A stretch of 64,000 nt of DNA from Eublepharis macularius (GCF_028583425.1 NC_072791.1:43717368-43781367); one strand, 5' to 3'. Positions 55,101-60,992 are shown, counted from the stretch's first letter. A program made the numbers and translations. Notes: generated by a model from the sequence alone, not told the origin.

Positions 55101-57044
55101 ACAATGAATGTTAATATTATAACTACCATTTGTTTCTTGACTTCATCTGTGATTATGAGCATGAGAACATTGTTGACTATTGTCTTAAATGTTAGGGGTT
55201 CCTTAGGAGTCCATGTATGTTTTCACACTCTGTATTATGGGGTACCACTGTATGTAAAGTTATCCCATTTTAGGCATGCGGATGACATTTTGGCTATTGC
55301 TGTCCTGCCTTGGGGTTGCTGTGGGAATTGCCTGCACCTTCATTTGTCAGCCCACCACCATCTAGGATGGCTGGGCCCATTGTGCCCTCGCTCCTCTGTC
55401 CATTGGGAGACCTTACCTGTCATTATCCACCAGCAAAGCCAGGCGCCCGTAGTCCCAAGCCGCTTTCCGAAGGCAAGAGAAGACCAAGAGGAGGAACTGC
55501 AACAGGAAAGAGAAATCATGAGTCTAACTCATTTAAACCCCTTTTTCTGGTCTTGGTGCTACTAACAGTTGCTCTATCAGAAATCAATCTACTCTTCTTG
55601 AAAAGGGCTGACCACGTAAGATAATTTTTTAAAAATCAGGTCTGGGTTCCCCTGACCCATCTCATGCCATTAACCACACGTCATACTGCTGGGAACTCAA
55701 TTCCCCATTTTAGTATCTTGTTCAGAGCAGAACTACATGTTCCTCCAGCAAATGCATATTCCCAATGTTGCATTTGCTGGGGTAATGTGAATATGAGAGT
55801 GGTTGGAAGAGGGGGTACATAACTTTTCTTATGCCTGATGATTCTCACTCCCAATACCCACACACACACACACCCTGGCAGCAGATCCCCAATCCCCCAT
55901 CCTGCAAGAGGGGCTTTATTGGAGCTTGGTGGGTAAGAGGCTAAAAGCCATCCGGGAGAGTAGTTGCAAACAGGGCAAACTGGCAGATGGGAGAGGGAAG
56001 AATGAAATACTCTCTGCTCACCGTCTCTTTTTACAAATCCACTCCTCCCAATAATGTAATTCTGGTCAAACTTTTAGCAGAAACCAGCTTCCTTGGTAGC
56101 AGTGCAACTTGGACTTCCCAAACTAGTTGATCTTAGCCAAAAGGCTGAGAAGCCTTTGGATTTCCCAAACTAGTGTCAGAATAGCAATTCCTAAATAAGA
56201 TTACTCATATATAACAGGCCAGTCGTAGGCTAAACCAACTTCAACTAAGTGATGATGAAATGGCAAATTTACAATGCAGATTCTGCCCCCCCCAAGCTTT
56301 TAAGACATCATTGCAATCCCATCATTTGTAAGCAACCTTGATTTCCTGCATGGCTGAAAGACGGCAAATATTTTAAATAAATGTAAATACATCAATAAAT
56401 CTTTTCAGACAAGCATGTAAGAGGTCTTTATTTTGATTGTTTTAAAATCTCCTATTTCAGAAAAAAAAATCAAATTCGTACTGGTTTGCATTTTATTGAT
56501 ACAGATATGTACTAGGCTGATCAAAACAAAGAAAAGAAGCAGCTTACAGAATAGTGTTGAAACCAATCCATTTATTCCTAGTTCCAACGCTCTTTCCCAG
56601 ATATTCAACCACACTTGTATGCACACTCAGCACCCTTTGGGGTAGGGATGCCCCCTTTCTTCTCAGGATCTGTGACATCCTGTCTCTGTGTGTGACATCA
56701 ATCCCCCTTGACTAATTTCTACCTCAAGGGAAATTCCCAATCCCATTGATCCATTCCTACCATGCCCAGTTGCACATGGACCACTGCGGAGAGATGAGTA
56801 ATAAATGGACAGGAATGAGATATTGCTTTGGCCCAGCACCACTCACCAGCCAGAGGATGAAGTTGAGAGCAAGGATGGTGGGTACCCCACCAAACGGCAG
56901 CCCTTGCAAGACTGTGCTATGCGAACGGGCACTGAAGCACTGTTCTTCTGTACTGTTGCTCAGAGTATCCAGAAATGTGAGGACACTCAGGGAGATGGGG
57001 CTCCTGCCCTCCGATACAGGATCGTCTATGAACATGCTGTCCAT
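24927..57044 (-). CDS. TMEM63C: TMEM63C (CSC1-like protein 3), 22 coding exons, 830 aa
   Basis: A member of the OSCA/TMEM63 family of stretch-gated, calcium-permeable cation channels in cell and organelle membranes; human TMEM63C is linked to podocyte function and spastic paraplegia. All 22 exons have GT-AG sites and their phases join into one frame of 2,493 bases including the stop (human is about 806 aa). Predicted order: extracellular N terminus with a conserved NST glycosylation site and Cys (30-36), TM0 (about 54-78), a linker with IYGEQSEK-like sequence (99-106), a TM pair (149-176, 204-230), a cytosolic domain (about 234-414) and the RSN1/DUF221 seven-TM core (about 420-730) with [22 protein letters not shown] and [13 protein letters not shown]. 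The C-terminal tail contains [15 protein letters not shown] and SYGTM. TMEM63A and TMEM63B fit the tail and linker less well. The start is inferred from the first coding exon (M at 57044). Convergent with NGB. Confidence 0.96.
25388..25459 (-). CDS. TMEM63C: TMEM63C coding exon 21
   Basis: Residues 737-760, phase 0 at both ends, with [10 protein letters not shown] matching the SSTSSTPTS of human. The acceptor is CAAGCAG, so a NAGNAG choice (one extra Gln) is possible; the donor is GTAAGT. Confidence 0.85.
25640..26175 (+). mobile_element. Body of composite repeat, copy 2 (about 3 tandem units)
   Basis: Units begin near 25640, 25767 and 25918, each with a CATCAGAAAATGA-like start, TGTAGTGTCAAAAATGAAGG-like middle and CTATTTGCANNGGAAAC-like end. 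It matches 1403-2067 through to GAAAATATCCCCTATGTTAC and, as there, runs straight into a type B SINE. It lies in TMEM63C intron 20. Confidence 0.6.
26176..26330 (+). mobile_element. tRNA-derived SINE, type B (joined to composite repeat)
   Basis: GAGGTGTAGTGGTTAGTGTG, CTGACTAGGATCTAACAG, AAGTTCAAATCTCTCCTCTG and a tail with TTGGGGAGAAAGGCAG. Internally deleted relative to other copies. Confidence 0.65.
26331..26560 (+). mobile_element. Second tail of the composite repeat plus a broken type B SINE
   Basis: The phrase GGTGGAAAATATCCCCTCTA recurs about 210 bp after its first occurrence. It again leads into a SINE head (AGTGTAATGGTTAGAGTGTC), so the SINE-containing end of the composite is duplicated in tandem here. 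Confidence 0.5.
26707..26722. repeat. Poly-T tract
   Basis: A T run of about 15 in TMEM63C intron 20, equal to a poly-A stretch on the gene's strand. Confidence 0.8.
27253..27368 (-). CDS. TMEM63C: TMEM63C coding exon 20
   Basis: Residues 698-736. It encodes the last transmembrane segment ([20 protein letters not shown]) followed by a basic stretch [13 protein letters not shown]. The acceptor is GTGCTGCAG and the donor GTAGGA. This is the most diverged exon; the human acidic EPEEEE stretch is not seen here. Confidence 0.85.
27541..27742. mobile_element. 202-bp CpG-rich palindromic MITE
   Basis: Two arms (27541-27633 and about 27650-27742) are near-perfect inverted repeats, starting GGCCGTTTCCAGACGGC and ending in its complement, around a short non-paired centre. 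CTA flanks both sides (27538-27540 and 27743-27745), consistent with a 3-bp target duplication as in PIF/Harbinger-type elements. The element is GC- and CpG-rich (GCGAAATATCGCG) in an AT-rich intron (intron 19). The family name is inferred. Confidence 0.85.
27905..28092 (+). mobile_element. tRNA-derived SINE, type A
   Basis: AGCGGTAGAGCATTTGCTTT, GGTCCCAGATCCGATCTC, GCATCTCCAATTGAAATTAC and GAGACCCTGGAGGGCC, with a 3' end CAGTATAAGG. It lies in TMEM63C intron 19. Confidence 0.75.
28820..28987 (-). CDS. TMEM63C: TMEM63C coding exon 19
   Basis: Residues 642-697: [20 protein letters not shown], then [20 protein letters not shown] and a hydrophobic segment [15 protein letters not shown]. The KHMVDRYN motif is highly conserved in TMEM63 proteins. 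The donor is GTAGGC. Confidence 0.95.
29110..29500 (+). mobile_element. tRNA-derived SINE, type A, split by about 200 bp of other sequence
   Basis: The head (GTGGCCGAGCACATGCTTTG, GGTCCCAGGTTCAATGCC, GGCATCTCCAGTTAAG) is at 29110-29245. The tail (TTGACCAATGGTCAAATTCA, GTATAGG) is at 29452-29500. The middle is not typical of the family and may be an insertion. Confidence 0.5.
30082..30297 (+). mobile_element. tRNA-derived SINE, type A, abutting a splice donor
   Basis: Complete copy: head, GTCCCAGGTTCAATCCCCGG, GGCATCTCCAGTTTTAAG, GAGACCCTGGAGAGCTGCC, CAGTGTAAGGAAACCTCTTG. It ends at or within a few bases of the GTGAGT donor (30298-30303) of TMEM63C exon 18, which is transcribed from the opposite strand. 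Confidence 0.8.
30304..30409 (-). CDS. TMEM63C: TMEM63C coding exon 18
   Basis: Residues 607-641, FQFGLEYAW then [13 protein letters not shown], a pore-lining helix region of the family. The acceptor is CCTTTCAG and the donor GTGAGT. Confidence 0.95.
30664..30752 (+). mobile_element. Fold-back element, family F, fragment
   Basis: GGCAAGATTCAGGTCCAGTA, GCACCTTAAAGACCAACTAG, GGTATGAACTTTCAAGAGTC and CTCCCTTCATCAGAT are the family's central phrases. The head with the GGGTAGC motif is absent. Confidence 0.55.
31406..31568 (-). CDS. TMEM63C: TMEM63C coding exon 17
   Basis: Residues 552-606: [20 protein letters not shown] and [16 protein letters not shown], ending [11 protein letters not shown]. 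This is the most conserved block of the DUF221 core. The acceptor is TATGGACAG; the donor is a weak GTTTGT. Confidence 0.94.
31777..31842 (-). CDS. TMEM63C: TMEM63C coding exon 16
   Basis: Residues 530-551: [20 protein letters not shown]. It is 66 bp long, with acceptor CTCCCTAG and donor GTGAGT. Confidence 0.95.
33350..33436 (-). CDS. TMEM63C: TMEM63C coding exon 15
   Basis: Residues 501-529: [20 protein letters not shown] and ILPSLGLTS, a membrane helix. The acceptor is TTCTTCTAG and the donor GTACAG. Confidence 0.95.
34000..34106 (-). CDS. TMEM63C: TMEM63C coding exon 14
   Basis: Residues 466-500: [20 protein letters not shown] and [16 protein letters not shown]. The acceptor is TTCTCGCAG and the donor GTAACT. 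Confidence 0.95.
34509..34725 (+). mobile_element. tRNA-derived SINE, type B, near full length
   Basis: GCCAGTGTGGTGTAATGATT, TCTGGGAGACACAGGTTC, GGTGACCTTAGGCACACAC, CAACCTCACAGGATTGTTG and the tail [24 protein letters not shown]63C intron 13. Confidence 0.75.
35086..35239 (-). CDS. TMEM63C: TMEM63C coding exon 13
   Basis: Residues 414-465, the first helix of the core: [20 protein letters not shown] then [20 protein letters not shown]. The acceptor is TTCTCATAG and the donor GTGCAC. Confidence 0.95.
36051..36215. mobile_element. Possible small hAT-like MITE
   Basis: CAGGGTTGCCA at the left and TGGCAACCCTG at the right are exact inverted repeats 165 bp apart, typical of hAT termini. The flanking 8-mers do not match, so the insertion is old or the call is wrong. 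TMEM63C intron 12. Confidence 0.4.
36959..37081 (-). CDS. TMEM63C: TMEM63C coding exon 12
   Basis: Residues 373-413, cytosolic: [48 protein letters not shown] and PNDIIW match the family. The acceptor TTCTCCCCAG has a strong pyrimidine tract; the donor is GTAAAC. Confidence 0.94.
37637..37852 (+). mobile_element. MIR- or type B-like SINE
   Basis: CTAGCACAGTGGTTAAGTAG, GTCTGAATCCCACAACTGCC, TGGGTAAGCCAATCCTCTCA, and a tail TGTATATAAGTGGAATTATC. TMEM63C intron 11. Confidence 0.55.
38730..38863 (-). CDS. TMEM63C: TMEM63C coding exon 11
   Basis: Residues 329-372, cytosolic: [20 protein letters not shown] and [16 protein letters not shown], the PHM7-type cytosolic domain with its RNA-recognition-like fold. 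The acceptor is CTGTTAG and the donor GTGAGC. Confidence 0.95.
40178..40301. mobile_element. 124-bp hAT-like MITE with internal palindrome
   Basis: The ends TAGGGGTGTGCA and TGCACATCCCTA are inverted repeats, and GTCCAGAG flanks both sides (40170-40177 and 40302-40309). An 8-bp duplication with T at position 2 and A at position 7 is the hAT pattern. The interior has repeated AGCCGAAA units in both orientations. TMEM63C intron 10. Confidence 0.9.
40520..40640 (-). CDS. TMEM63C: TMEM63C coding exon 10
   Basis: Residues 288-328, cytosolic: [40 protein letters not shown]. The Cys cluster matches the CxC-rich part of the family. The acceptor is CTGACAG and the donor GTAGGA. Confidence 0.94.
41350..41735. 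repeat. Minisatellite of about 100-bp units inside the hAT element
   Basis: Units start at 41350, 41458 and 41553 and share GAGTGGTGCTGNGCTCCAAA and GCTTGGATTCATTCTGCCCT. Poly-G runs of varying length lie between them. A fourth, diverged unit follows the GAGT array. Confidence 0.9.
41623..41674. repeat. (GAGT)n microsatellite, about 13 units
   Basis: An uninterrupted tetranucleotide array inside the third minisatellite unit. Confidence 0.95.
42011..42091 (-). CDS. TMEM63C: TMEM63C coding exon 9
   Basis: Residues 261-287: [27 protein letters not shown], in the cytosolic domain. The acceptor is CCTACAG and the donor GTGGGT. Confidence 0.94.
42257..42502 (-). mobile_element. tRNA-derived SINE, type B, with 3' tail
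   Basis: On the - strand: AGCCAGTGTAGTTAGTGGTG, CCTGGATGCCACAGGTTC, GGGTGACCTTCGGCCAGTC, CTACCTCATAAGGTTG, and a tail AAATATTTAAATAAATAAAT. TMEM63C intron 8. Confidence 0.75.
42615..42795 (-). mobile_element. MIR-like SINE fragment
   Basis: On the - strand a box-B-like part is followed by GCCTTAAGCAAGTCACTTCC and TTGCAGCCAGAGTCCCC. The CTTAAGCAAGTCACTT phrase resembles the conserved MIR core. Old and truncated. Confidence 0.4.
43703..43776 (-). CDS. TMEM63C: TMEM63C coding exon 8
   Basis: Residues 237-260: [24 protein letters not shown]. This TLMVTRIP motif begins the cytosolic domain. The acceptor is CTGCCTCAG and the donor GTAAGT. Confidence 0.95.
45563..45628 (+). mobile_element. LINE 3' tail (CR1/L2-like)
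   Basis: GCAAGCCACCTTGAACCACG, AGGAAAGACAGGGTAGAACT and a TAAATAAATAAAA end. Confidence 0.5.
45640..45760 (-). mobile_element. MIR-like SINE fragment
   Basis: On the - strand: GTGTAGTTCAGTAATTAGAA, TGCTGGATTTTGCTCCAGG, GAAATAGGTTGAAATCCAG. TMEM63C intron 7. Weak. Confidence 0.3.
45864..45972 (-). CDS. TMEM63C: TMEM63C coding exon 7
   Basis: Residues 200-236: [29 protein letters not shown], a membrane helix ending in the conserved AHH. The acceptor is CTCTTGCAG and the donor GTGAGA. Confidence 0.95.
46259..46287. repeat. (GT)n plus poly-G
   Basis: Alternating GT followed by about 12 G, in TMEM63C intron 6. Confidence 0.85.
46546..46571. repeat. (CA)n microsatellite
   Basis: About 13 uninterrupted CA units, 124 bp from exon 6. 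Confidence 0.9.
46695..46746 (-). CDS. TMEM63C: TMEM63C coding exon 6
   Basis: Residues 183-199: [16 protein letters not shown]. It is 52 bp long, with FGRTTIANV matching FARTTIVNV of human. The acceptor is CTCTTTTAG and the donor GTATGT. Confidence 0.93.
47623..47765 (-). CDS. TMEM63C: TMEM63C coding exon 5
   Basis: Residues 135-182: [48 protein letters not shown], with a membrane helix and a conserved KCG. The acceptor CCGTAAG is weak, with its pyrimidine tract further upstream; the donor is GTATGT. Confidence 0.92.
47824..47840. repeat. L1 target-site duplication, left copy
   Basis: TTCTCCTTCCTTTTTCT, identical to 48795-48811 at the other end of the LINE insertion. Confidence 0.9.
47841..48794 (-). 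mobile_element. 5'-truncated L1-type LINE
   Basis: On the - strand a frame at 48265-48794 encodes the C-terminal part of L1 ORF2. It has [36 protein letters not shown] and a [18 protein letters not shown] motif (C-x3-C-x7-H-x4-C), the L1 zinc-knuckle-like end. A second frame (48110-48376) continues with [19 protein letters not shown], so there is one frameshift near 48300. A 3' UTR of about 270 bp ends in an A-rich tail at 47841-47860. A 17-bp duplication flanks it. Same orientation as TMEM63C; intron 4. Confidence 0.92.
49192..49412 (+). mobile_element. tRNA-derived SINE, type B, near full length
   Basis: TGGTATAGTGATTAGTGTTG, CAACCCAGGTTTGATTGCC, GGTGATCTTGGGGCAGTCAC, GGGTCGTTGTGAGGGTAAAT, and a GGGGTACAATTGAAATAAAT tail. 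TMEM63C intron 4. Confidence 0.75.
49755..49862 (-). mobile_element. tRNA-derived or MIR-like SINE, 5' part
   Basis: On the - strand: GGCAGTGTGATGTAGTGGTT, GAGATGCAAGTTCAAATCCT, GGGTGACTTTCTC. Truncated. Confidence 0.5.
50203..50240 (-). CDS. TMEM63C: TMEM63C coding exon 4 (38 bp)
   Basis: Residues 123-134: [13 protein letters not shown], matching GFCSWFFNSITMK of human. The short exon is supported by phase (0 to 2), acceptor TTTCTAG and donor GTGAGT. Confidence 0.93.
51157..51244 (-). CDS. TMEM63C: TMEM63C coding exon 3
   Basis: Residues 93-122: [29 protein letters not shown]. The linker matches SLIYGEQSEKTSPSETS of human. The acceptor ATGGGAAG lies beyond a long CT-rich tract; the donor is GTGAGT. 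Confidence 0.92.
52183..52340 (+). mobile_element. tRNA-derived SINE, type A
   Basis: GGCTGCAGCTCTTCAGTAGC, TTTGCTTTGCATGCAGAAGG, TTCCAGGTTCAACCCC, and TTAAAAGAATCAGGTAGTAG. The 3' end is missing. TMEM63C intron 2. Confidence 0.7.
55417..55496 (-). CDS. TMEM63C: TMEM63C coding exon 2
   Basis: Residues 67-92: [26 protein letters not shown], the end of TM0 and the conserved [14 protein letters not shown]. The acceptor is CTGTTGCAG and the donor GTAAGG. Confidence 0.95.
56128..56161 (-). pseudogene. Retroposed U2 snRNA 5' fragment
   Basis: The - strand at 56153-56128 reads GCTTCTCAGCCTTTTGGC then TAAGATCA, matching U2 snRNA nucleotides 4-29 with one difference (A for G11). TTCCCAAACTAGT occurs on both sides (56115-56127 and 56162-56174), a 13-bp target duplication. 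The remaining eight bases next to the U2 start are extra. It is far too short to work as an snRNA. TMEM63C intron 1. Confidence 0.85.
56325..56395 (+). mobile_element. LINE 3' tail (CR1/L2-like)
   Basis: GTAAGCAACCTTGATTTCCT, GCTGAAAGACGGCAAATATT and TTAAATAAATGTAAAT, the familiar tail form. Confidence 0.5.
56847..57044 (-). CDS. TMEM63C: TMEM63C coding exon 1
   Basis: Residues 1-66, from ATG at 57044: [20 protein letters not shown] to [18 protein letters not shown]. TVLQGxPFGGVPT is diagnostic. The N terminus is about 15 residues longer than human. The frame is open to the acceptor at 57090, but a candidate upstream exon supplies an in-frame stop. The donor is GTGAGT. Confidence 0.92.
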
Positions 57045-57089
57045 TGATGGTGTGGGTGGTCTCCTTGGGTATCTCACGCCATAAAATAC
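57045..57089 (-). other. TMEM63C: 5' UTR part of TMEM63C exon
   Basis: 45 bases between the acceptor (CTTTTCTAACACAATCCAG) and the start codon. It contains an out-of-frame ATGGCGTGA, a two-codon upstream reading frame. Confidence 0.6.
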
Positions 57090-57237
57090 CTGGATTGTGT
57101 TAGAAAAGAGAAGGGCAGAGTAGAAGGAGTTTGAAAAAGCTCCAGCTGAGAAGATCCTTATTCCAGCATTCACTTTAGGCAGCAGAAAATGATTCAAGGC
57201 AGGAAGAAGAAAGCAAGCTCATACATTAACACACACA

Positions 57238-57431
57238 AAGCTGATTTAGACTGAGTCAGACCATTGGTCTGTCAAGGTCAGGACTGTCTACCGTAACTGG
57301 CAGCAGCTCTTCAGGGTCCATTTCATATCCTCTGTTACTGGATTCCTTTCACTGGAAATGCCAGGGACTGAACGTGGAATCTTCTCCATGCAAAGCAGAT
57401 CTTCTACTACTGAACCAGAGCCCTTCCCCTA
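57238..57431 (-). mobile_element. tRNA-derived SINE, type A
   Basis: On the - strand it runs from GGGCTCTGGTTCAGTAGTAG through GATTCCACGTTCAGTCCC and GGCATTTCCAGTG to the tail TGACTCAGTC. It is inverted relative to the copy at 57672. Confidence 0.75.
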
Positions 57432-57671
57432 AAAGCTCAGCTCTACCAACATTTACTAATTATTACCACTACATACAGGGAATAAGACCTGTGCACTACT
57501 AGTAACAGGAGGACCAGGAAACCATCATGGCAGAGGGAAACTCTTACTCTCAAGTAAGCGTGCCTGGGATTGCAGTCTAAATGTTGCTGCCCAGGTTTCT
57601 AGCCGTGATAACTAAAGGGAACATTAAAGTTCAGAGACAGTCTCTTTCTGAATACCAGAAGCTGATATTCC

Positions 57672-57862
57672 AAAACTGTAGCTCAGTGGCAGAGTCTCTT
57701 CTTTGCATGCAAACGTTTCCAGGTTCAATCCTGAGCATCTCCAGTTAATGGACCACTGGGAGCAGCGTTGGGAAGGGCCTTCGCTGTACCTGACACCCAG
57801 GAGAGCTGCTCAGAAGAGATAATTCTGAGCTAGATAACTTGGTATAGGGCAGCTTCATATGC
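57672..57862 (+). mobile_element. tRNA-derived SINE, type A
   Basis: ACTGTAGCTCAGTGGCAGAG, TTGCATGCAAACGTTTCC, AGGTTCAATCCTGAGCATC, and the end TATAGGGCAGCTTCATATG. Confidence 0.75.
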
Positions 57863-58221
57863 CCAAGGTAAGGGCAAAGATGGAGTGCTCATCACCATTG
57901 AGCCTCAATTTGAGCTTCCCAGAAGGATCCTATGGTGGCACAACCTGGGTGTTATGCAGAAAAAGATATAAAAGCAATCCTGGGTATTTTTAGGTGGCAA
58001 AGAAGTAGGTGGGAAGAGGGTGTTAAACCCTACCCCACCCCAAGCCGTTTCTCCTGAGTTGTTCTTCTCTTGTGTAGTTTAGCACCAGTCTCAAAGCCCA
58101 GACTGGAGAAGATGCTGGGGGGAAAGCTTGGGGGTAAAACTTGTGCAGGCATGAAGATTCACCACCCCATCCCTTCCCTACTTGAAGTTGTGCCTCCCCC
58201 CTCATTATGTTAAAGAGAGAT

Positions 58222-58445
58222 GGTGTTGCACAGTGGTCATAGTGTCAGAGTACAACTGAGAGACATGTGGGTTAAAATCTCTACTCTGCCATGGCTTTGA
58301 CTGGGTGACTCTGGGCCAGCCGTTCTCTCTTTGCCTAAGCTACCTCACCGAGTTGTCTGAGGATGAAAAGGAGGGGGCACACCCAATGTACACAGTTCTG
58401 AGTTCCTTGAAGGAAAGTGTGGGCAGGATAAAATACAAATATCTA
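58222..58445 (+). mobile_element. tRNA-derived SINE, type B
   Basis: TGTTGCACAGTGGTCATAGT, GACATGTGGGTTAAAATC, GGTGACTCTGGGCCAGCCG, and a tail GTGGGCAGGATAAAATACAA. Confidence 0.65.
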
Positions 58446-58869
58446 TTCACCCACGTACCAGTCTGCTGCTGCTCAAGTCTGGCTGAACCCAGAGGCTACT
58501 GCTAAGACAGAACGCTGAATTACTTGGGCTGGATCAGGTGCCACCTTTCAAATAGGCAAAATCAGCAACTGTCCATACTGTGTTGTGACCCTCATCTTGT
58601 GGAATGGCCTACCTTGAGGTCAGGAAAGCTCCCACCTGCCTAGCTTTCTGCAAACTATGCAAAACCGAATGATTCAGGATGGCATTTTTATACAGGTACT
58701 AGGATTACACTATAACAAAATGTTCTGCCGAAAGATGTTGAGGTAAAGGGATAGGGACTATGGTCTGTACTGTGGCATCTAGCCTGTTGCTGTAAGTATG
58801 ACCCTACTATGTAATTCCTGCACTGTTCAATGTGCCATGTTAATGCGTATGCCTTGTTTCAGCTTGGTG

Positions 58870-59005
58870 TCAGCTCTGATCATATTTCTGCAATCCACAC
58901 CTCTCTTGTATTGTTTATTGGATGTCCCATTCTTGCCAATCTAAATTATCTCGTGCTGTATAATCTACCTTGAGTCTCAGTGAGAAATGCTGAATATAAA
59001 TGACA
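58870..59005 (+). mobile_element. LINE 3' end (L2/CR1-like)
   Basis: Ends CTACCTTGAGTCTCAGTGAG, AAATGCTGAATATAAATGAC, the characteristic 3' end of reptile L2/CR1-type elements. No coding part was recognised. Confidence 0.45.
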
Positions 59006-59152
59006 TAAGGCAGTTTGTTCTTCTATCAGACCTCCATGGGCTCCATTAGTTGTCCCTACTCAGAAAGATGCAAAGATTACAGCTGCGGAGAATTCGCACA
59101 GCGTTTCCATGCCCATCTTTTTATACAGCTGATCATGCAGTTTTATACATAC

Positions 59153-59247
59153 CTGAGAAGGGTCATTCCTCGTTTCCACTTCAGTCCCAGAAGCTGGGAT
59201 CAGCAGCTGTCATTATGGAGCCGTCTGCTTGAGGCACTACAAAAAGA
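59153..59247 (-). other. TMEM63C: Candidate upstream 5' UTR exon of TMEM63C
   Basis: A 95-base segment lies between GCTTTTGTTTTAG (acceptor) and CTTCTCAG|GTATGT (donor). Joined to 57089 it gives an in-frame TGA upstream with no other in-frame ATG before 57044, supporting the chosen start. It also holds a 10-codon upstream frame (ATGACAGCTGCTGATCC and on). Transcript data are lacking. Confidence 0.4.
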
Positions 59248-59588
59248 CTAAAACAAAAGCAAGGATCAGGCACATCTCTGTCCCCCAGTGTCATGATTTG
59301 TAAGAATCCAGTGAATCCAGTCTTGCCACACCACACTATCCCTTGAAAAACAAACTGGAGAAAGAAGCAGGAATGCCCTTTTAGACCTTCAGACCATCGT
59401 CCTCTGGCCAGCTGAACAGCGCAACGAGATCGTTCAGCATTATGGCGCAAGGACAGCCACTGCATTGTCCAAGGCCAGCCAGGGTTTGTACTGAATTCTA
59501 AGCTTGCCTTGTTCCTAAGGGTTTAGATCAACTTAAAGCAGACACGGTAGTGAGCTACACACAGGACTTTCATGTCCCTCTTTTTTAG

Positions 59589-59727
59589 TTTCAGGTGGGT
59601 GGCCATGGTGGTCCGTAGCACTAAAACAAAATTTGAGCGGGATAAGCTTTCATGAGCTAAAACGTATTTTGTCAGGTGCCTTGAAAAATTCGGTTGGCTT
59701 TTAAGTTCTACTGGACTTGAATTTTGT
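59589..59727 (+). mobile_element. Fold-back element, family F, with 10-bp target duplication
   Basis: Begins TTTCAGGTGGGTGGCCATGG and ends CTACTGGACTTGAATTTTGT, with AACAAAATTTGAG near the left forming the inverted partner. TCTTTTTTAG flanks both sides (59579-59588 and 59728-59737). Confidence 0.75.
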
Positions 59728-60134
59728 TCTTTTTTAGGATTTTTATTCTCTTCTTAAGGAATGTTTCTTAAGGAAGTTAAACTTCCAGTTTATTTAAGAG
59801 AGGGGTTGTGATATCAAACAGTGAACTGAGTGTGTCGAGGTGGAGAAGGCACCGTGATAGGAAATTTTCTATATAAGGTGTGTTCTTACCACTTTCCATA
59901 CTTAAAACCCGATCCGGTGCATGTTTTACATTATCATTATTATTATTATCACTACCAACATCAACATTATTTATACTCCACCTTTCATACTCAGACTCGA
60001 GCCAGACTACACAGTGTAAAACAACTTATGATCAACGAAGAGGCAGGTCCACAGAGTTCAACAGGGCTTACTCCTAAGCAATGGTGCATAGGACCACACT
60101 GTTCTTTAGGGATGAAATGCCCTGCCCAAATATG

Positions 60135-60245
60135 AGCCCTACTCAAATCTGATCTGCGTGCAAAAGATCCCAGGTTCAATCCTCTGGATCTCCAGCTAAA
60201 AAAAGATCCGTTGATAGATGATGTGAAAGACTCAGGATCTTCCTC
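60135..60245 (+). mobile_element. tRNA-derived SINE, type A, partial
   Basis: TGCGTGCAAAAGATCCCAGG, TTCAATCCTCTGGATCTCC, GATAGATGATGTGAAAGACT. Both ends are missing. Confidence 0.6.
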
Positions 60246-60831
60246 TGGGCAGCATATGGGCAGCGTATGCAGCCAGGCAGCTGGGTGATGAAGAACTTGC
60301 ACGTGGACAAGGGAAGGGAGCCCAGGCAGATGACAGGGGAGGTGCAATGTGTGTTTGTGTCAGCAAATGCACCTGCCAGAAGCCCAGAGCCTTGGCAGCT
60401 GCCCCACATCAGGTTATGCAGATGTCAGCCCTGATCACTACCAGGGCCAGCAACAGCATACTCTGAAGCGGGCCCAGTCCTGAAAGTTCAAGGTGTGATT
60501 TGAGCATGGGGTTCTTTTTGTGATCATAAGATGAAGTTGTGAGAGAGGCATCCCACACAGAGATCAAAACAGCATCTCTAATACACTGTGGTGTATGTGC
60601 AGGAGGAAAAGAAACTTCTACACAAGTCCTCAAATTATCCTTCCTTTTTACACCCATTTAGTACTTTAAACAATTCTGCTGAGAAAGCAAAGACAATATT
60701 GTCAGAGGGCAGACAGTGTTGTATGGGCAACACCGCAACGTCACACTTGAAAATAAAGTACCGAGAGTATCAGGGCAGTAGAAGCTATCTGTGTAACAAA
60801 TGAAGAAAGATAATTGTTCTTTTTTTATGGA

Positions 60832-60992
60832 GACAGATCAAGACGGGTAGCTGTGTTAGTCTGTCTGTAGCAGTAGAAAAGAGCAAGAGTCGAGTAGCAC
60901 CTATAAGACTTAACAACATTTGTGGTAGTATATGAGCTTTTGTGTGTCACAGCTCACTTCTTCAGCTCATACCCTACCACAAAAATCATTTT
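60832..60992 (+). mobile_element. Fold-back element, family F
   Basis: AGATCAAGACGGGTAGCTGT, GTTAGTCTGTCTGTAGCAGT, GTAGCACCTATAAGACTTAA, GAGCTTTTGTGTGTCACAGC, CACTTCTTCAGC. The right end is not defined. Confidence 0.6.
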
